Positions 33,753 through 42,691 of a DNA stretch of 64,000 nucleotides are shown here, in pieces. Location: NCBI GenBank assembly GCA_964646615.1, contig CAZYEV010000008.1:62001-126000 (forward strand). The letters are read 5' to 3'. Numbering within the stretch: position 1 is the first letter of the stretch; each line of letters opens with the position of its first letter. The position numbers were made by a program, and so were the translations under genes. Under the pieces are notes generated by a model, which was given only the letters and a program-made list of their open reading frames with translations, had not been told where the DNA came from and did no database searches. This DNA is from M3007 sp964646615. GTDB taxonomy: Bacteria; Bacteroidota; Bacteroidia; Chitinophagales; Saprospiraceae.

Positions 33753-35813
33753 ATGTATCGCCTGCTTTTGTGCGCGGCCCTGCTGTCTGCGCAATCGGTA
33801 CTCTTTGCGCCTTCGCTAAGCGCCCAACCTTATGCCCTCAACCGTTGTGATGACTCAATGCGTGTATGGCCACCCGTACGCTCCGAGCAACAGACAGGCG
33901 GAGGCGGAGCCTTAGTTAATCGCTACCGCCTCCATGTGGACTGGGAGCGCATTGCGGGTGCGTCCTGCCATCGGAACCCGCCCAGCCCTATCGTGGAAGG
34001 TCAGGACTCGCTGGCCCGATGGATTTACTTCTGGGACTTCGGCGACGGCACCTTCAGCCGCGATAGTGCGCCCGAGCATGTCTTCCGGGCGGGCAATCGC
34101 ACCGCTAAGGTGGCACTAAAGCCTACGTACAGTGATGACCACGACCCGGTAGGCTTTGCTGCACAAAGCATTTCCGTAAGCAGCTCGACCGAGACGCCCA
34201 GCTACCCGCCCATCATTCCCGGCGGCTCTAACGTGGCGCTGAACGTCAACTGGGCGGCCTCGCGTCCGGGAGGCTACTTAGTTTTTGCCATCACATACCC
34301 CAAAATCACCGCTTCAGGGCAGCCCGGGCGAACGGTCTATCTGGCTTTCCCCGAAAATGAATTCCGCTTAGATACCATGCAAACCGGCCCGATGCCCACA
34401 TTAGAGAGCGAAGGGCTGGAATGGGATGAAAAACAGCATAAGGTCTATTCCTGGCGCTTCGAGCAGCCCGACACTACACCCACGCCCAACGCAGAAAATT
34501 CGCTGTTTGTGCACCTGAAGGTGCGCGATGAAGTGGCCGATTTCTTCCCTACCGATACCAGCAGCATCCTCACCCATGTATTGGCCATGATTAAAGTAGA
34601 TGGCCAGACGCCAGGCGGCGGCGGCAACATCCTGGGCAGTGAAAAATTCGGCGGCAAAGCTGGCGGAAATGCTTCGGGACAGGACACCGGCGTGCCCAAC
34701 AACTCTCCCTGGAGCGGTGTGGAAATGGCGTCGCGCACCATTGCCCTCAACTGGGCCTCCGACCCCAACTACATCGAAGTCAGCCCACGCTATTTGGCAC
34801 CTGGCACCAAAGACGCTATGCTGACCTACACCATCGGCTTCTACAACGGCGGCTCAGCCACCGCCGACACTTTGCGCGTCAATGCCCACATCGAGCGGGC
34901 ACTCATCAACCCGACGATGCCTGCCGTGCTGTCGAGCCAGCGGCCCAACTCCTGGCCCATGCTGACCACTGACGCCGTTGGGGCCGACCACGTCATTCGC
35001 TGGGCGCACAACGACGCCAACCTGCCGTCGCTGGGTCAGGCGCAAACGGTGGGCTTCAACACGGCCAACTGCTTTGGCGAAATCCAGTTCCGCATGGTTA
35101 CTCGCCCCGGCTACGCTTTCCGGACGGGCGACAGCATCAGCGCCATTGCCCACCTGCGCATGGAGCGCAGCTTCGTCAGCACCAATACCGACGTGCTTCG
35201 CGTGCGCTCGCGCTGCCTGCCTTCGCCGTGGTTCTGGGGCCTCAAGGTGCAGTACAACCTGCCGCACACTTCCAGCCCGTGGGAACACAACAACGGTTAT
35301 CAGGTGGCGCTCACCCTGCGCAAACCGCTGGGCAAAGTATGCGGCTTAGACGACAACGCGCCCTTTGCCCGCTACCTGCCCAAAGAGCGCTTCCCGCTCT
35401 TCTGGTGGCAGGGCGAGGTCGGCTACGGCCAGACGTCGCTCACCTACGGCGAACAGCGCAATTTCCGCATCGGCCATGCCGATATCACGCCCGTCATGCT
35501 GCGCTTCATTGCCCGCCGGCCCCGGTGGCGTGTAGGCGCTACCTACTTCCCGCGCAGCATCGGCCTCTCCGCTGGCTATACGGCCTCTTTCTTAGTGCAC
35601 GGCGAAGAAAACGGCGATGCCATCTCCTGGAGCGGTGCACCCTTAGCCGACCGCATAGACCATTCCCTCTCCGTCTCGCTCGACCTGCTCAACCTCATCG
35701 GACGGCCCGGCCTGTCGTTCGGCGTGGGCTGGCGCTGGCGCAATACGGCATTGGTTACCGGTGCGGGCGAATGGTATCAGCATCCGTTTACGTATGCGCA
35801 TTACACGTTCTGA
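33753..35813 (+). CDS. Secreted PKD-domain protein, T9SS-associated
   Basis: 686 residues. The signal peptide (MYRLLLCAALLS, ending LSAQ) is followed by a PKD-like domain with YFWDFGDGTFS (about residue 92). The middle is beta-rich; the last ~170 residues look like an outer-membrane-type beta-barrel (alternating aromatic and polar residues, ending YAHYTF). Function unknown. I chose the ATG at 33753 as it begins the signal peptide; an upstream start would give a non-signal leader. Confidence 0.7.
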   Translation: MYRLLLCAALLSAQSVLFAPSLSAQPYALNRCDDSMRVWPPVRSEQQTGGGGALVNRYRLHVDWERIAGASCHRNPPSPIVEGQDSLARWIYFWDFGDGTFSRDSAPEHVFRAGNRTAKVALKPTYSDDHDPVGFAAQSISVSSSTETPSYPPIIPGGSNVALNVNWAASRPGGYLVFAITYPKITASGQPGRTVYLAFPENEFRLDTMQTGPMPTLESEGLEWDEKQHKVYSWRFEQPDTTPTPNAENSLFVHLKVRDEVADFFPTDTSSILTHVLAMIKVDGQTPGGGGNILGSEKFGGKAGGNASGQDTGVPNNSPWSGVEMASRTIALNWASDPNYIEVSPRYLAPGTKDAMLTYTIGFYNGGSATADTLRVNAHIERALINPTMPAVLSSQRPNSWPMLTTDAVGADHVIRWAHNDANLPSLGQAQTVGFNTANCFGEIQFRMVTRPGYAFRTGDSISAIAHLRMERSFVSTNTDVLRVRSRCLPSPWFWGLKVQYNLPHTSSPWEHNNGYQVALTLRKPLGKVCGLDDNAPFARYLPKERFPLFWWQGEVGYGQTSLTYGEQRNFRIGHADITPVMLRFIARRPRWRVGATYFPRSIGLSAGYTASFLVHGEENGDAISWSGAPLADRIDHSLSVSLDLLNLIGRPGLSFGVGWRWRNTALVTGAGEWYQHPFTYAHYTF

Positions 35814-35873
35814 GCGGCAGGCATCGGGCGCCGCGAAAGCGTAAGCGCGCGAACCGTCCCGGAGACAGGGTGT

Positions 35874-37304
35874 TCATCGCACCTGCAACTGCCCACTGGC
35901 AATGCGCTTGCCCGCCGCGTCGCGCACGGCATAGTAGTAGGCGCCGGCGGGCAGGTTTTCGCGATGGAGGAAGACTTCCGGGCCCTTGAAGGTCATCTGG
36001 CGCCATAGGCGGCCCTGAAGGTCCCACAGTTCGAGGACGTTGCGCCCGGAGCTGCTAACCTTCAGATAGGTTACTTCGCGCATTGGGTTAGGAAAAAGCC
36101 AGTGGTCGAGCGCGGCAATGTCACGTGCAGAGGCGTTGCTGCGCAGTGCGGGCAATTTTGCGGTAAAAGCGCGCGGCGGCGTATCGGTCTCGGGCAGCGT
36201 GTGGCCACAGAGCGCTATATCTCCGTCCGGAAGCACTTCCAGGCTTCGGGTGCGGCATGCGATGGGAAAGTCCACCGTCTTCCATGTGCTGACGGTGAGT
36301 TCCTCATCGAGAAAGCCGACAGCAGGCCGACGGGGTCGGTCCGGAGCGGATTGCCAAACCCCCGCGACGACGACTTGGCCATCCGTCGGAGCGGCAGCAA
36401 TGTCGTAGAGCATACCCGGAGCGCCGACGCTTACATTCAGGTTTTGCATGAGTAGCTGACCCTGGCCATCGAAGCGGGCGGCTACCATGCGCCAGGGGGT
36501 GCGCCCTTGCTCGGCATAGCCTCCCACCACAATAGCGCCGCCGTCGGAGGTAGGCAACAGCCGATACAGTCGGCAACCGGGTACGTCGCCCACCGGGCGC
36601 GCCCACAGCATCTGTCCTTCCGGCGTGCACTTGACCAGCAAGCCGAGGGAGTGCTGTTCGTCCCAATCGTAGGTATAGCCGGCCAACAGCACGTTGCCAT
36701 CGGCGGCTCGCCCGATATGGTAGGCCAGCGCCGCTCGCTCGGTACTCAGTGTGCGGGTGAAGAGCACTTTGCCCGAGGCCGATACGTGTGCCAGCATGAT
36801 GCGAAAGGTGCGCGAAAAAGAGTCCTCAATGCGTCCGCTGACGAGGAAAGAGCCGTCTTCCAGTTCGATAGCGGCATGGCACACATCGTCGTAAGCCGTA
36901 CCGATAAGGGCATACCACTGCATGTACCCTTCGGCATCGGTCTTCACTAAATAGCCGTCGCAAGAGACGCCATAGGTAAAGGCAGTGTGCCCGATGATGA
37001 GGTAGCCGCCGTCAGAGGTGGGCAGCAGGTCGTTGCCCCCGTCTTCGGTGGGGCGGCCGTAGTGGTGTTTCCAGACGACAGCACCCGCTGCATTGATTTT
37101 GGTCAGGTACATGTCGCCCTCCGGGTCGGGACCGTTGAGGGTGAGGCCCGTCATGACAAAGCCGCCATCGGGTGTGGGGGCAATGGCGCGCGCATCTTCG
37201 TAAAGATGGCCACCGTACGTGCGCTGGAAAGTGAGCGTCTGTGCCCCAGAGGGCTGGCCGGCCAGCAGGCAGAGCAAAGCAGGAAAGAAGTAACGTGTTT
37301 TCAT
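35874..37304 (-). CDS. Secreted beta-propeller-like protein with T9SS sorting domain
   Basis: 476 residues. A signal peptide (ending PSGAQ) is followed by repeats of the form DGGYLIIG / DGSFLVSG / DGGAIVVGG about every 50-60 residues (delta-60-like), which may form a propeller. The C-terminal about 80 residues have the type A T9SS sorting pattern: LFPNPM, a middle ELWDLQGR, and LPAGAYYY, ending KRIASGQLQVR. It should be exported by T9SS and attached to the cell surface or released. Confidence 0.85.
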   Translation of the reverse strand: MKTRYFFPALLCLLAGQPSGAQTLTFQRTYGGHLYEDARAIAPTPDGGFVMTGLTLNGPDPEGDMYLTKINAAGAVVWKHHYGRPTEDGGNDLLPTSDGGYLIIGHTAFTYGVSCDGYLVKTDAEGYMQWYALIGTAYDDVCHAAIELEDGSFLVSGRIEDSFSRTFRIMLAHVSASGKVLFTRTLSTERAALAYHIGRAADGNVLLAGYTYDWDEQHSLGLLVKCTPEGQMLWARPVGDVPGCRLYRLLPTSDGGAIVVGGYAEQGRTPWRMVAARFDGQGQLLMQNLNVSVGAPGMLYDIAAAPTDGQVVVAGVWQSAPDRPRRPAVGFLDEELTVSTWKTVDFPIACRTRSLEVLPDGDIALCGHTLPETDTPPRAFTAKLPALRSNASARDIAALDHWLFPNPMREVTYLKVSSSGRNVLELWDLQGRLWRQMTFKGPEVFLHRENLPAGAYYYAVRDAAGKRIASGQLQVR

Positions 37305-37446
37305 AACCGTATTTTTTAAAGGAACGCTTTTGCCGGTCTATTCGCTGCCGTCAAAGCAGGTTTTGGCTAAAAAAAACTTCAGGTTTTCGATTTGGCAAAA
37401 ACCACCCGAAAGGCATCCCAGGCATTCGGGAAAGTCGCGCTCTGAT

Positions 37447-37490
37447 TTTTTTGAACCGCATAGGACGCAGAGGAACGCGGAGAGAAATAC
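37447..37490. repeat. GC-rich direct-repeat stretch, possible dispersed element
   Basis: Contains the pattern gaaccgcataggacgcagag gaacgcgg, with the unit CGCAGAG/CGCGGAG repeating. Sequences like this are common dispersed elements in bacterial intergenic regions. No coding sense. It is in the 397-base space between the T9SS protein and the TMTC-like gene. Confidence 0.35.
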
Positions 37491-37664
37491 CGCGGTGGCT
37501 CCCCGCAACCTCAGCGGCTTTTCAACCTTTGGTTGGGTAGCAGCCTCGCACAGGGGCAGTTTTTTAAAGACGATTGCTATGTCTAGATGCCCGAAAACTG
37601 CCTGCTTTAGCCGTAAAATCAGGCAGGAAGGAACGCAATACTCGCAGCAACTCATGGCCTTGCC

Positions 37665-37672
37665 TACCTTTA
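37665..37672 (+). promoter_or_regulatory. Candidate -7 box for the TMTC-like gene
   Basis: TACCTTTA, one base off TAnnTTTG, 30 bases before the ATG at 37702. Confidence 0.3.
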
Positions 37673-37701
37673 CCGCTCGGAAAAAGAAGGTAAAGCAAAT
37701 T

Positions 37702-39393
37702 ATGGCCAAAAGGCAAAAACAAGCGCAGCGAAAGCCCGCTGCCCAGCCGACGAAGAAACCCTTGCAAGACCAGCGCTGGGTGATTTGGGTGCCGGTAATA
37801 GTAGCGGTACTCCTGTATCTGACGGGGCTAAAGAACGAAATGCTGGGCGTGGACGACCACACGGCGACGGTGGACAACCCGGCAGTGCGCGACGGCAAAC
37901 TGTTTACCCACTTCAACTTGGGCATGTACGCGCCGCTGACGTGGATGGGCTATGCACTGGCGCATGCGCTGGGCGGAAACAACCCGGTGTGGTATCACCT
38001 GCTGAGCCTGCTGGTGCATGCCGTCAATACCTGGTTGGTCTGCCAGCTGCTCCTGCGCCTGACGGGCGGGCGGATGCTGGTGGCTGTGGCCGTTGCTTTC
38101 ATCTTTGCCGCACACCCGATACAGGTGGAGTCAGTGGCCTGGATAGCGGGTTTTAGTACGCCGCTGTACGCCCTGTTTTACCTGCTGGCCTGCCATCGGT
38201 TTCTGGACTTCCGCGAACGGCCCGGCGAATGGAGAGCTTATGGGCTGGCGCTGCTGCTTTTTGTGCTCGCCTGCTTAGCCAAGAGCGCCGCCGTTACGCT
38301 GCCGCTGACGCTGGCCGTGCTGGATGTGTGGCGCGGCAACGCGCCCGCATGGCGGCGCCGATTGCTGGAGTACGCGCCGTTTGGCGTGGTGGCCTTGGGC
38401 TTCGGCCTGCTGACGATTTACAGCCGCGAGCAGGCCATGCTTCAGACGCCGGTGCTGACCGACCCGATTAGCGGCTGGGAGCGTCTGTTGGTGCTGTGCT
38501 ACACACCACTTTTTTATTGGTGGAAAATGCTGTTGCCGCTTCACCTGAACATCTACTACTCGTTCGACAAGGTGGACGGCCAGTTTCCATGGACGTACTA
38601 TGCGGCCCCATTTGCGCTGGCTGCTGCGCTCCTGGTGGTGTGGCGCTACCGGCGCCAGGCGCCGTGGGCGTGGCAGGGTGTGCTGTGGTATTTCGCCGCT
38701 ATTGTGGTCATGTTGCCCTGGAAGTCGCTCGGTTCGTTCGAGATGCGGGCCGACCACTACAATTACCTGGCGCTCATTGGCTTTGCCTGGGTAGTCGTGA
38801 ACGGATGGAGCGCACTTCAGCAGTGGCTTTCAGATGGGAAGATTGGCTTCCCGTCCTTGCTACTTGGGGGCGTCTGGATGTTTGCCTTAGCCGCTCTGTC
38901 GCTGGTGCAAATTCACACCTGGAAAGACACCATTACCGTCATCACGCACGCCATAGATAACGGCTACACGCAAAATGGCCTGCTCTACGCCGGCCGGGCC
39001 AAAGCCTGGGGCAGCCGTGGTAAGTTGCAAGAGGCGTTGGCCGATTTCGATAAAGCGCTCGAAATCAACCCACAACTGACGGAAGTCTATAAGTATCGGG
39101 GCGCCTTGCTGGGCTTTGCCCAACGCTTCGAAGCGTCGCTGCGCGACCTGAACATCTACGTAGAGAAGCACCCCGACGAAGCCGAAGCCTGGTACAATCG
39201 CGCACTGACGCTGGTCAATCTGAACCGTTTTGAGGAGGCCCTGCGCGACCTGAACCGGACGCTGGAGCTCGACCCGAATTTCACGCGAGCCTATCGCGCC
39301 CGCGGCAATGTGCGCCAGCAATTGGGCGACGAAGCTGGGGGCGCCGCCGATCTGGCCGAATACGAGCGGCGCATGAGCCTTGGCGGCGAATAG
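37702..39393 (+). CDS. TMTC-like membrane glycosyltransferase with TPR tail
   Basis: 563 residues. About ten membrane segments (to residue 420), with an early D-D motif (GVDDHTAT about residue 50) and a PNPA-type loop, followed by three TPR repeats (about 430-550, AWYNRALTLVNLNRFEEAL). This layout matches TMTC-type O-mannosyltransferases and the related bacterial GT-C families. It probably moves a sugar from a lipid carrier to a protein. I chose the ATG at 37702; the frame before it covers a repeat-like stretch, not a fold. A TACCTTTA box is 30 bases upstream. Confidence 0.78.
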   Translation: MAKRQKQAQRKPAAQPTKKPLQDQRWVIWVPVIVAVLLYLTGLKNEMLGVDDHTATVDNPAVRDGKLFTHFNLGMYAPLTWMGYALAHALGGNNPVWYHLLSLLVHAVNTWLVCQLLLRLTGGRMLVAVAVAFIFAAHPIQVESVAWIAGFSTPLYALFYLLACHRFLDFRERPGEWRAYGLALLLFVLACLAKSAAVTLPLTLAVLDVWRGNAPAWRRRLLEYAPFGVVALGFGLLTIYSREQAMLQTPVLTDPISGWERLLVLCYTPLFYWWKMLLPLHLNIYYSFDKVDGQFPWTYYAAPFALAAALLVVWRYRRQAPWAWQGVLWYFAAIVVMLPWKSLGSFEMRADHYNYLALIGFAWVVVNGWSALQQWLSDGKIGFPSLLLGGVWMFALAALSLVQIHTWKDTITVITHAIDNGYTQNGLLYAGRAKAWGSRGKLQEALADFDKALEINPQLTEVYKYRGALLGFAQRFEASLRDLNIYVEKHPDEAEAWYNRALTLVNLNRFEEALRDLNRTLELDPNFTRAYRARGNVRQQLGDEAGGAADLAEYERRMSLGGE

Positions 39394-39402
39394 TCTCTTT
39401 CA

Positions 39403-41484
39403 TCAAGGCACCTTGACCGTGTTGCCCACCTTGCGCACCCGGATTTCGAGGCGATTGTTCATTTCGTGCTCGGCATCCGTACACGATACGCCGCGAGCGC
39501 AGTGGTTGCGCGGCTGCGTGTCGCCTTTGCCGATAGGCTGAATGCGGTCGGCGGCAATGCCCCGATACACCAGATAAGACTTGGCGTTGTTGGCCCGCTC
39601 TTCCGAAAGGGCCTGGTTTGTTTTGGCGTCGCCGCGGGCATCGGTATGCAGGATGAGGTCAATTTCCATTTCCGGGTAGCGCTGCATGAGCTCAACGATG
39701 GCATCCAGATGCTGCACGAAGCTGCGGTTGAGCGAGGCGCGCCCGGGTTCAAATTTGATTTTGTCCATCGTGATGACGTAGCCGTCTTGCAGCGGACGGG
39801 CCAGCTGGGCTTCGGCCTTTGCAGCATCGGTACCTGTTGGTGTGGCTGCCAGTTCGACGGGGTCGAGGCGGATGGTATTGTTGACGGATTTGCCCCGGAT
39901 GGCCGTTGTGGTGATAAATTGTGGTTTGAAGCCCTCGCGCTTAACATGCAGCAGGTACTCACCTTCCAGGGGCAGGCAGATGTTGTATTCGCCGTTGAGG
40001 TCGGAGTGGACGACAACCTGCCGGTTGCTCTCTTTGTGCGTAAAGAGCAACACAGCGTTGGGGATGCGGGTATTGAAGCGCTCCGTGGAGACAATGCCGG
40101 TCATCCGATGGCAAACAGGCTGCTCGAAGAGCGCCACCACGATTTCACCGCTTTTATCGGGTTCCATCGTATAGAGGCGCTCGGTGGTCTGGTATCCATC
40201 AAAGCTGGCCAGTATGAGGTAGCTGCGGTACCAGGTAAAGTCGGCGCTGGCCTTGCCTTCGGTGTTGGCGATGAGGTCGGGTGGGCCGAGGGCTTCGGCG
40301 TCTTTGCGCACAATGCGCAAGCTCAGCGCATTAGGGGCGTCGGGCGTGGGCGCCAGTTCGGTGTAGTAGAAGTCGTTTCGGCGCGACACAAAGCCGTCGT
40401 CGGAAGACTGCAGGATACGAATTTCAGCCTTGGGAATGGGCTGCCCCGTGCGCCCGTCTATCACAGAGACGATGACGCGGTTGGCCTGTGGTTTCTCCAC
40501 ACTTTCTAAGCCGCTTTCCATCCAAAACGAATAGATGTCGGCATCGCCAAAACCGCCTTCGCGGCGACTAGAGAAGAAGCCGCGCGTACCGTCTTCGTTG
40601 ATGACCATGGCGAAGTCGTCCTCTTTGGAGTTAAACGGCTCGTTGAGGTTGAGCGGACCTTCCTCTAAGTTATCCAGATTGATGGAGAAAATGTCCAAAC
40701 TACCCAGGCCTTTGTGCCCGTCGGAGGCAAAGAGGAGGGTTTTACCGCCGAAGGTAATGAAGGGGAAGAGTTCGTTTTTTTCGGTATTGACCTTGGGCCC
40801 GAGGTTTTCGGGCGCCGACCAGGTACCGTCGGTTTGGCGCCGGCATACATAGAGGTCGAAGCCGCCCTGGCCGCCGGGCATATCGGAGGCGAAGTAGAGG
40901 TGCTGGCCGTCCACACTCAGGCTGGGGTGCATGCAGGAGTAGTTGTCGTCGTTGAAGGGCAGTTCCCGGATGTCTTCCCAGTCGTATTTGCCGCGTCGGG
41001 CCTGGTAGATTTTCATGCGCACGCGGCCGTCGGCGCCGGCTTTCTGGACGCCGCCGCGGTTGTTGTTGCGCGTGAAAAGGATGGTTTTGCCCTTGCGCGC
41101 GAAGGTTACCTGGCCTTCATTGAGGTTGGAATTGAGCTCGTCGGAGAAAGACTGGCGCGGCGGCATGGGCTCCTCATTGCCATCCAACAACACCACGTAC
41201 AAATCGAAATTCGGGCGGTTTTTGTAGTTAGGCGCTTCTTTTCCTGTACGCGCGCTGTTGGAGACGAATACGAGTTGCTGGTCTAAGTAAGCCGAGGCAT
41301 ATTCGGCACCCGGGCCGCAAATAGCGGCAGCTTGCCGAACAATAGGTTCGCGGCCGGTGGCGCTTTTTTCGCGAAAGCGGTCTTTGGATTTGCTCTTGCC
41401 CGATTGTTGGGCATCCGCTGCGACCGGCGCGAGTGCAAAGGCGAGGGTGAGGATGTAGAAGAGTAAACGCAAACAGGTATTCAT
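39403..41484 (-). CDS. PorE-like outer-membrane protein (PD40 + CarboxypepD_reg + OmpA)
   Basis: 693 residues. Signal peptide (to about 25), PD40 WD40-like repeats (about 60-320: DLYVVLLDG, HLYFASDMPGGQGGFD, TLLFASDGHKGLGSLD), a carboxypeptidase-regulatory-like region (about 330-560: RVIVSVIDGRTGQPIPKAEI), and a C-terminal OmpA-like peptidoglycan-binding domain (about 575-690, with LHTDARGDAKTNQALSEERA). This order matches PorE of the T9SS, which ties the outer-membrane complex to the wall. It lies in the same orientation, just downstream of the PorP/SprF-like gene. Confidence 0.87.
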   Translation of the reverse strand: MNTCLRLLFYILTLAFALAPVAADAQQSGKSKSKDRFREKSATGREPIVRQAAAICGPGAEYASAYLDQQLVFVSNSARTGKEAPNYKNRPNFDLYVVLLDGNEEPMPPRQSFSDELNSNLNEGQVTFARKGKTILFTRNNNRGGVQKAGADGRVRMKIYQARRGKYDWEDIRELPFNDDNYSCMHPSLSVDGQHLYFASDMPGGQGGFDLYVCRRQTDGTWSAPENLGPKVNTEKNELFPFITFGGKTLLFASDGHKGLGSLDIFSINLDNLEEGPLNLNEPFNSKEDDFAMVINEDGTRGFFSSRREGGFGDADIYSFWMESGLESVEKPQANRVIVSVIDGRTGQPIPKAEIRILQSSDDGFVSRRNDFYYTELAPTPDAPNALSLRIVRKDAEALGPPDLIANTEGKASADFTWYRSYLILASFDGYQTTERLYTMEPDKSGEIVVALFEQPVCHRMTGIVSTERFNTRIPNAVLLFTHKESNRQVVVHSDLNGEYNICLPLEGEYLLHVKREGFKPQFITTTAIRGKSVNNTIRLDPVELAATPTGTDAAKAEAQLARPLQDGYVITMDKIKFEPGRASLNRSFVQHLDAIVELMQRYPEMEIDLILHTDARGDAKTNQALSEERANNAKSYLVYRGIAADRIQPIGKGDTQPRNHCARGVSCTDAEHEMNNRLEIRVRKVGNTVKVP

Positions 41485-41544
41485 AGAAATAGATACTGCT
41501 TTTGTATGGCAGCCAGCAAACGCCTATGCTTGCGGAAAATTGCC

Positions 41545-42495
41545 TTAGAAACCCAGGCCAGAGTCTATGATTGTGCCTTCGGGCGGATTAATCCACCAGC
41601 GGACGGTGGCCTCCAGCGAACCGTGACTCAGCCGATGCAGGCGCGTCAGGCCAACGTCGTACGACAGACACAGAAACAGGTTTTTAGTGGCCTGAATGCC
41701 GGCCAGCACGTCAGCACTTTCGCCGTAGCGTTCGCCCCCGGCGCGATACGTCAGGCCGCCATAAAATTTGCGCTTCAGGCCGGCCATGACGTTCAATTCG
41801 GCGCCAAAAGGCGCATTGGGCACGTAGCGCAGCAGGGCTTGAGGGATGATTTCCAGATCGTCATTGGGCCGGAACGTCAGGCCGCCCATGGCGTTGAAAT
41901 GGCGTTCTTCGCGCGAGATGGTGGTTCCGAATTCGGAGAAATCAATGTTGTTCTGCAAGAAACGAGGAACGGCTGCCCCCACGTACCACCCGCGCTCACT
42001 GTTGGCGTAATAAACACCAAAGCCGAAGTTGACTAACCATTTGGAGCGCATGCCAGTGGGTATGGAGACATCAATAGTGGGCGACGTGGCAGCATACACG
42101 CGGTCGTCGCTCCAGTTTTGCCAGAAGTTGCGCACGCTGGGCTGCAGGCCAATACCCAGGTGGCCGCGCCGCATGGGGATGCGGTAACAGTACACCAGAT
42201 CTACCGTAAAGGCGCGCGTGATACCGACGCTAAAGCGCGAAAGGTTGCCGCCAATGCCGAGGCGCTCGTTGAGCAGCGGCTGGTTGTACGAAAGCACCTG
42301 GCTGTTGGGCGCTCCGTCAATGCCGAACCATTGGCCCCGATAAATGGCTGTCAGCGTAGGCGACACAAAGCTGCCCGCATAGCCGGGGTTATAGGCCAAC
42401 TTGTTGAACATGAACTGGGTGTACTGTGGCTCCTGTTGGGCATGCAGCGACAGGGCGCCACACAAGGCTAATGCACAACCCAGTGTTCGCACCAT
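41545..42495 (-). CDS. PorP/SprF-like type IX secretion outer membrane barrel
   Basis: 316 residues. The signal peptide (MVRTLGCALALCGALSL) ends in HAQQ; then QYTQFMFNKLAYNPGYAGS, the PorP/SprF family mark, and the pattern of a beta-barrel with repeated aromatic strands. Members fold in the outer membrane and help the T9SS or gliding machinery. Alternative start at 42525 would lengthen the leader. The PorE-like gene follows after 60 bases, so they are a unit. A TACCTTTG box on the minus strand at 42559-42566 serves this unit. Confidence 0.9.
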   Translation of the reverse strand: MVRTLGCALALCGALSLHAQQEPQYTQFMFNKLAYNPGYAGSFVSPTLTAIYRGQWFGIDGAPNSQVLSYNQPLLNERLGIGGNLSRFSVGITRAFTVDLVYCYRIPMRRGHLGIGLQPSVRNFWQNWSDDRVYAATSPTIDVSIPTGMRSKWLVNFGFGVYYANSERGWYVGAAVPRFLQNNIDFSEFGTTISREERHFNAMGGLTFRPNDDLEIIPQALLRYVPNAPFGAELNVMAGLKRKFYGGLTYRAGGERYGESADVLAGIQATKNLFLCLSYDVGLTRLHRLSHGSLEATVRWWINPPEGTIIDSGLGF

Positions 42496-42558
42496 ACGAG
42501 AATCGGTTTGGGTCAAAAACACCATGGGCAAGGGGATAGTGAATGAACGTATGACGGG

Positions 42559-42566
42559 CAAAGGTA
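42559..42566 (-). promoter_or_regulatory. Candidate -7 box for the PorP-like/PorE-like unit
   Basis: TACCTTTG on the minus strand, 33 bases before an ATG at 42525 and 63 before the chosen start at 42495. Full match to TAnnTTTG. Confidence 0.4.
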
Positions 42567-42656
42567 CGCAATCCTTGTGCTCCACGAAGGCTCCATTTTA
42601 AAGGCTGACCAAAGCACTGCGTTTTGGTTTATAGACCCGGCGTCCGGTGGTTGGGC

Positions 42657-42664
42657 TACCTTTG
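42657..42664 (+). promoter_or_regulatory. Candidate -7 box for the AAA+-like gene
   Basis: TACCTTTG, 27 bases before the GTG start at 42692. It forms a divergent promoter pair with the box at 42559-42566 (minus). Its position also argues that translation starts no earlier than about 42670. Confidence 0.42.
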
Positions 42665-42691
42665 TCGGGACAAATCCAAAGCTGCGCAGCG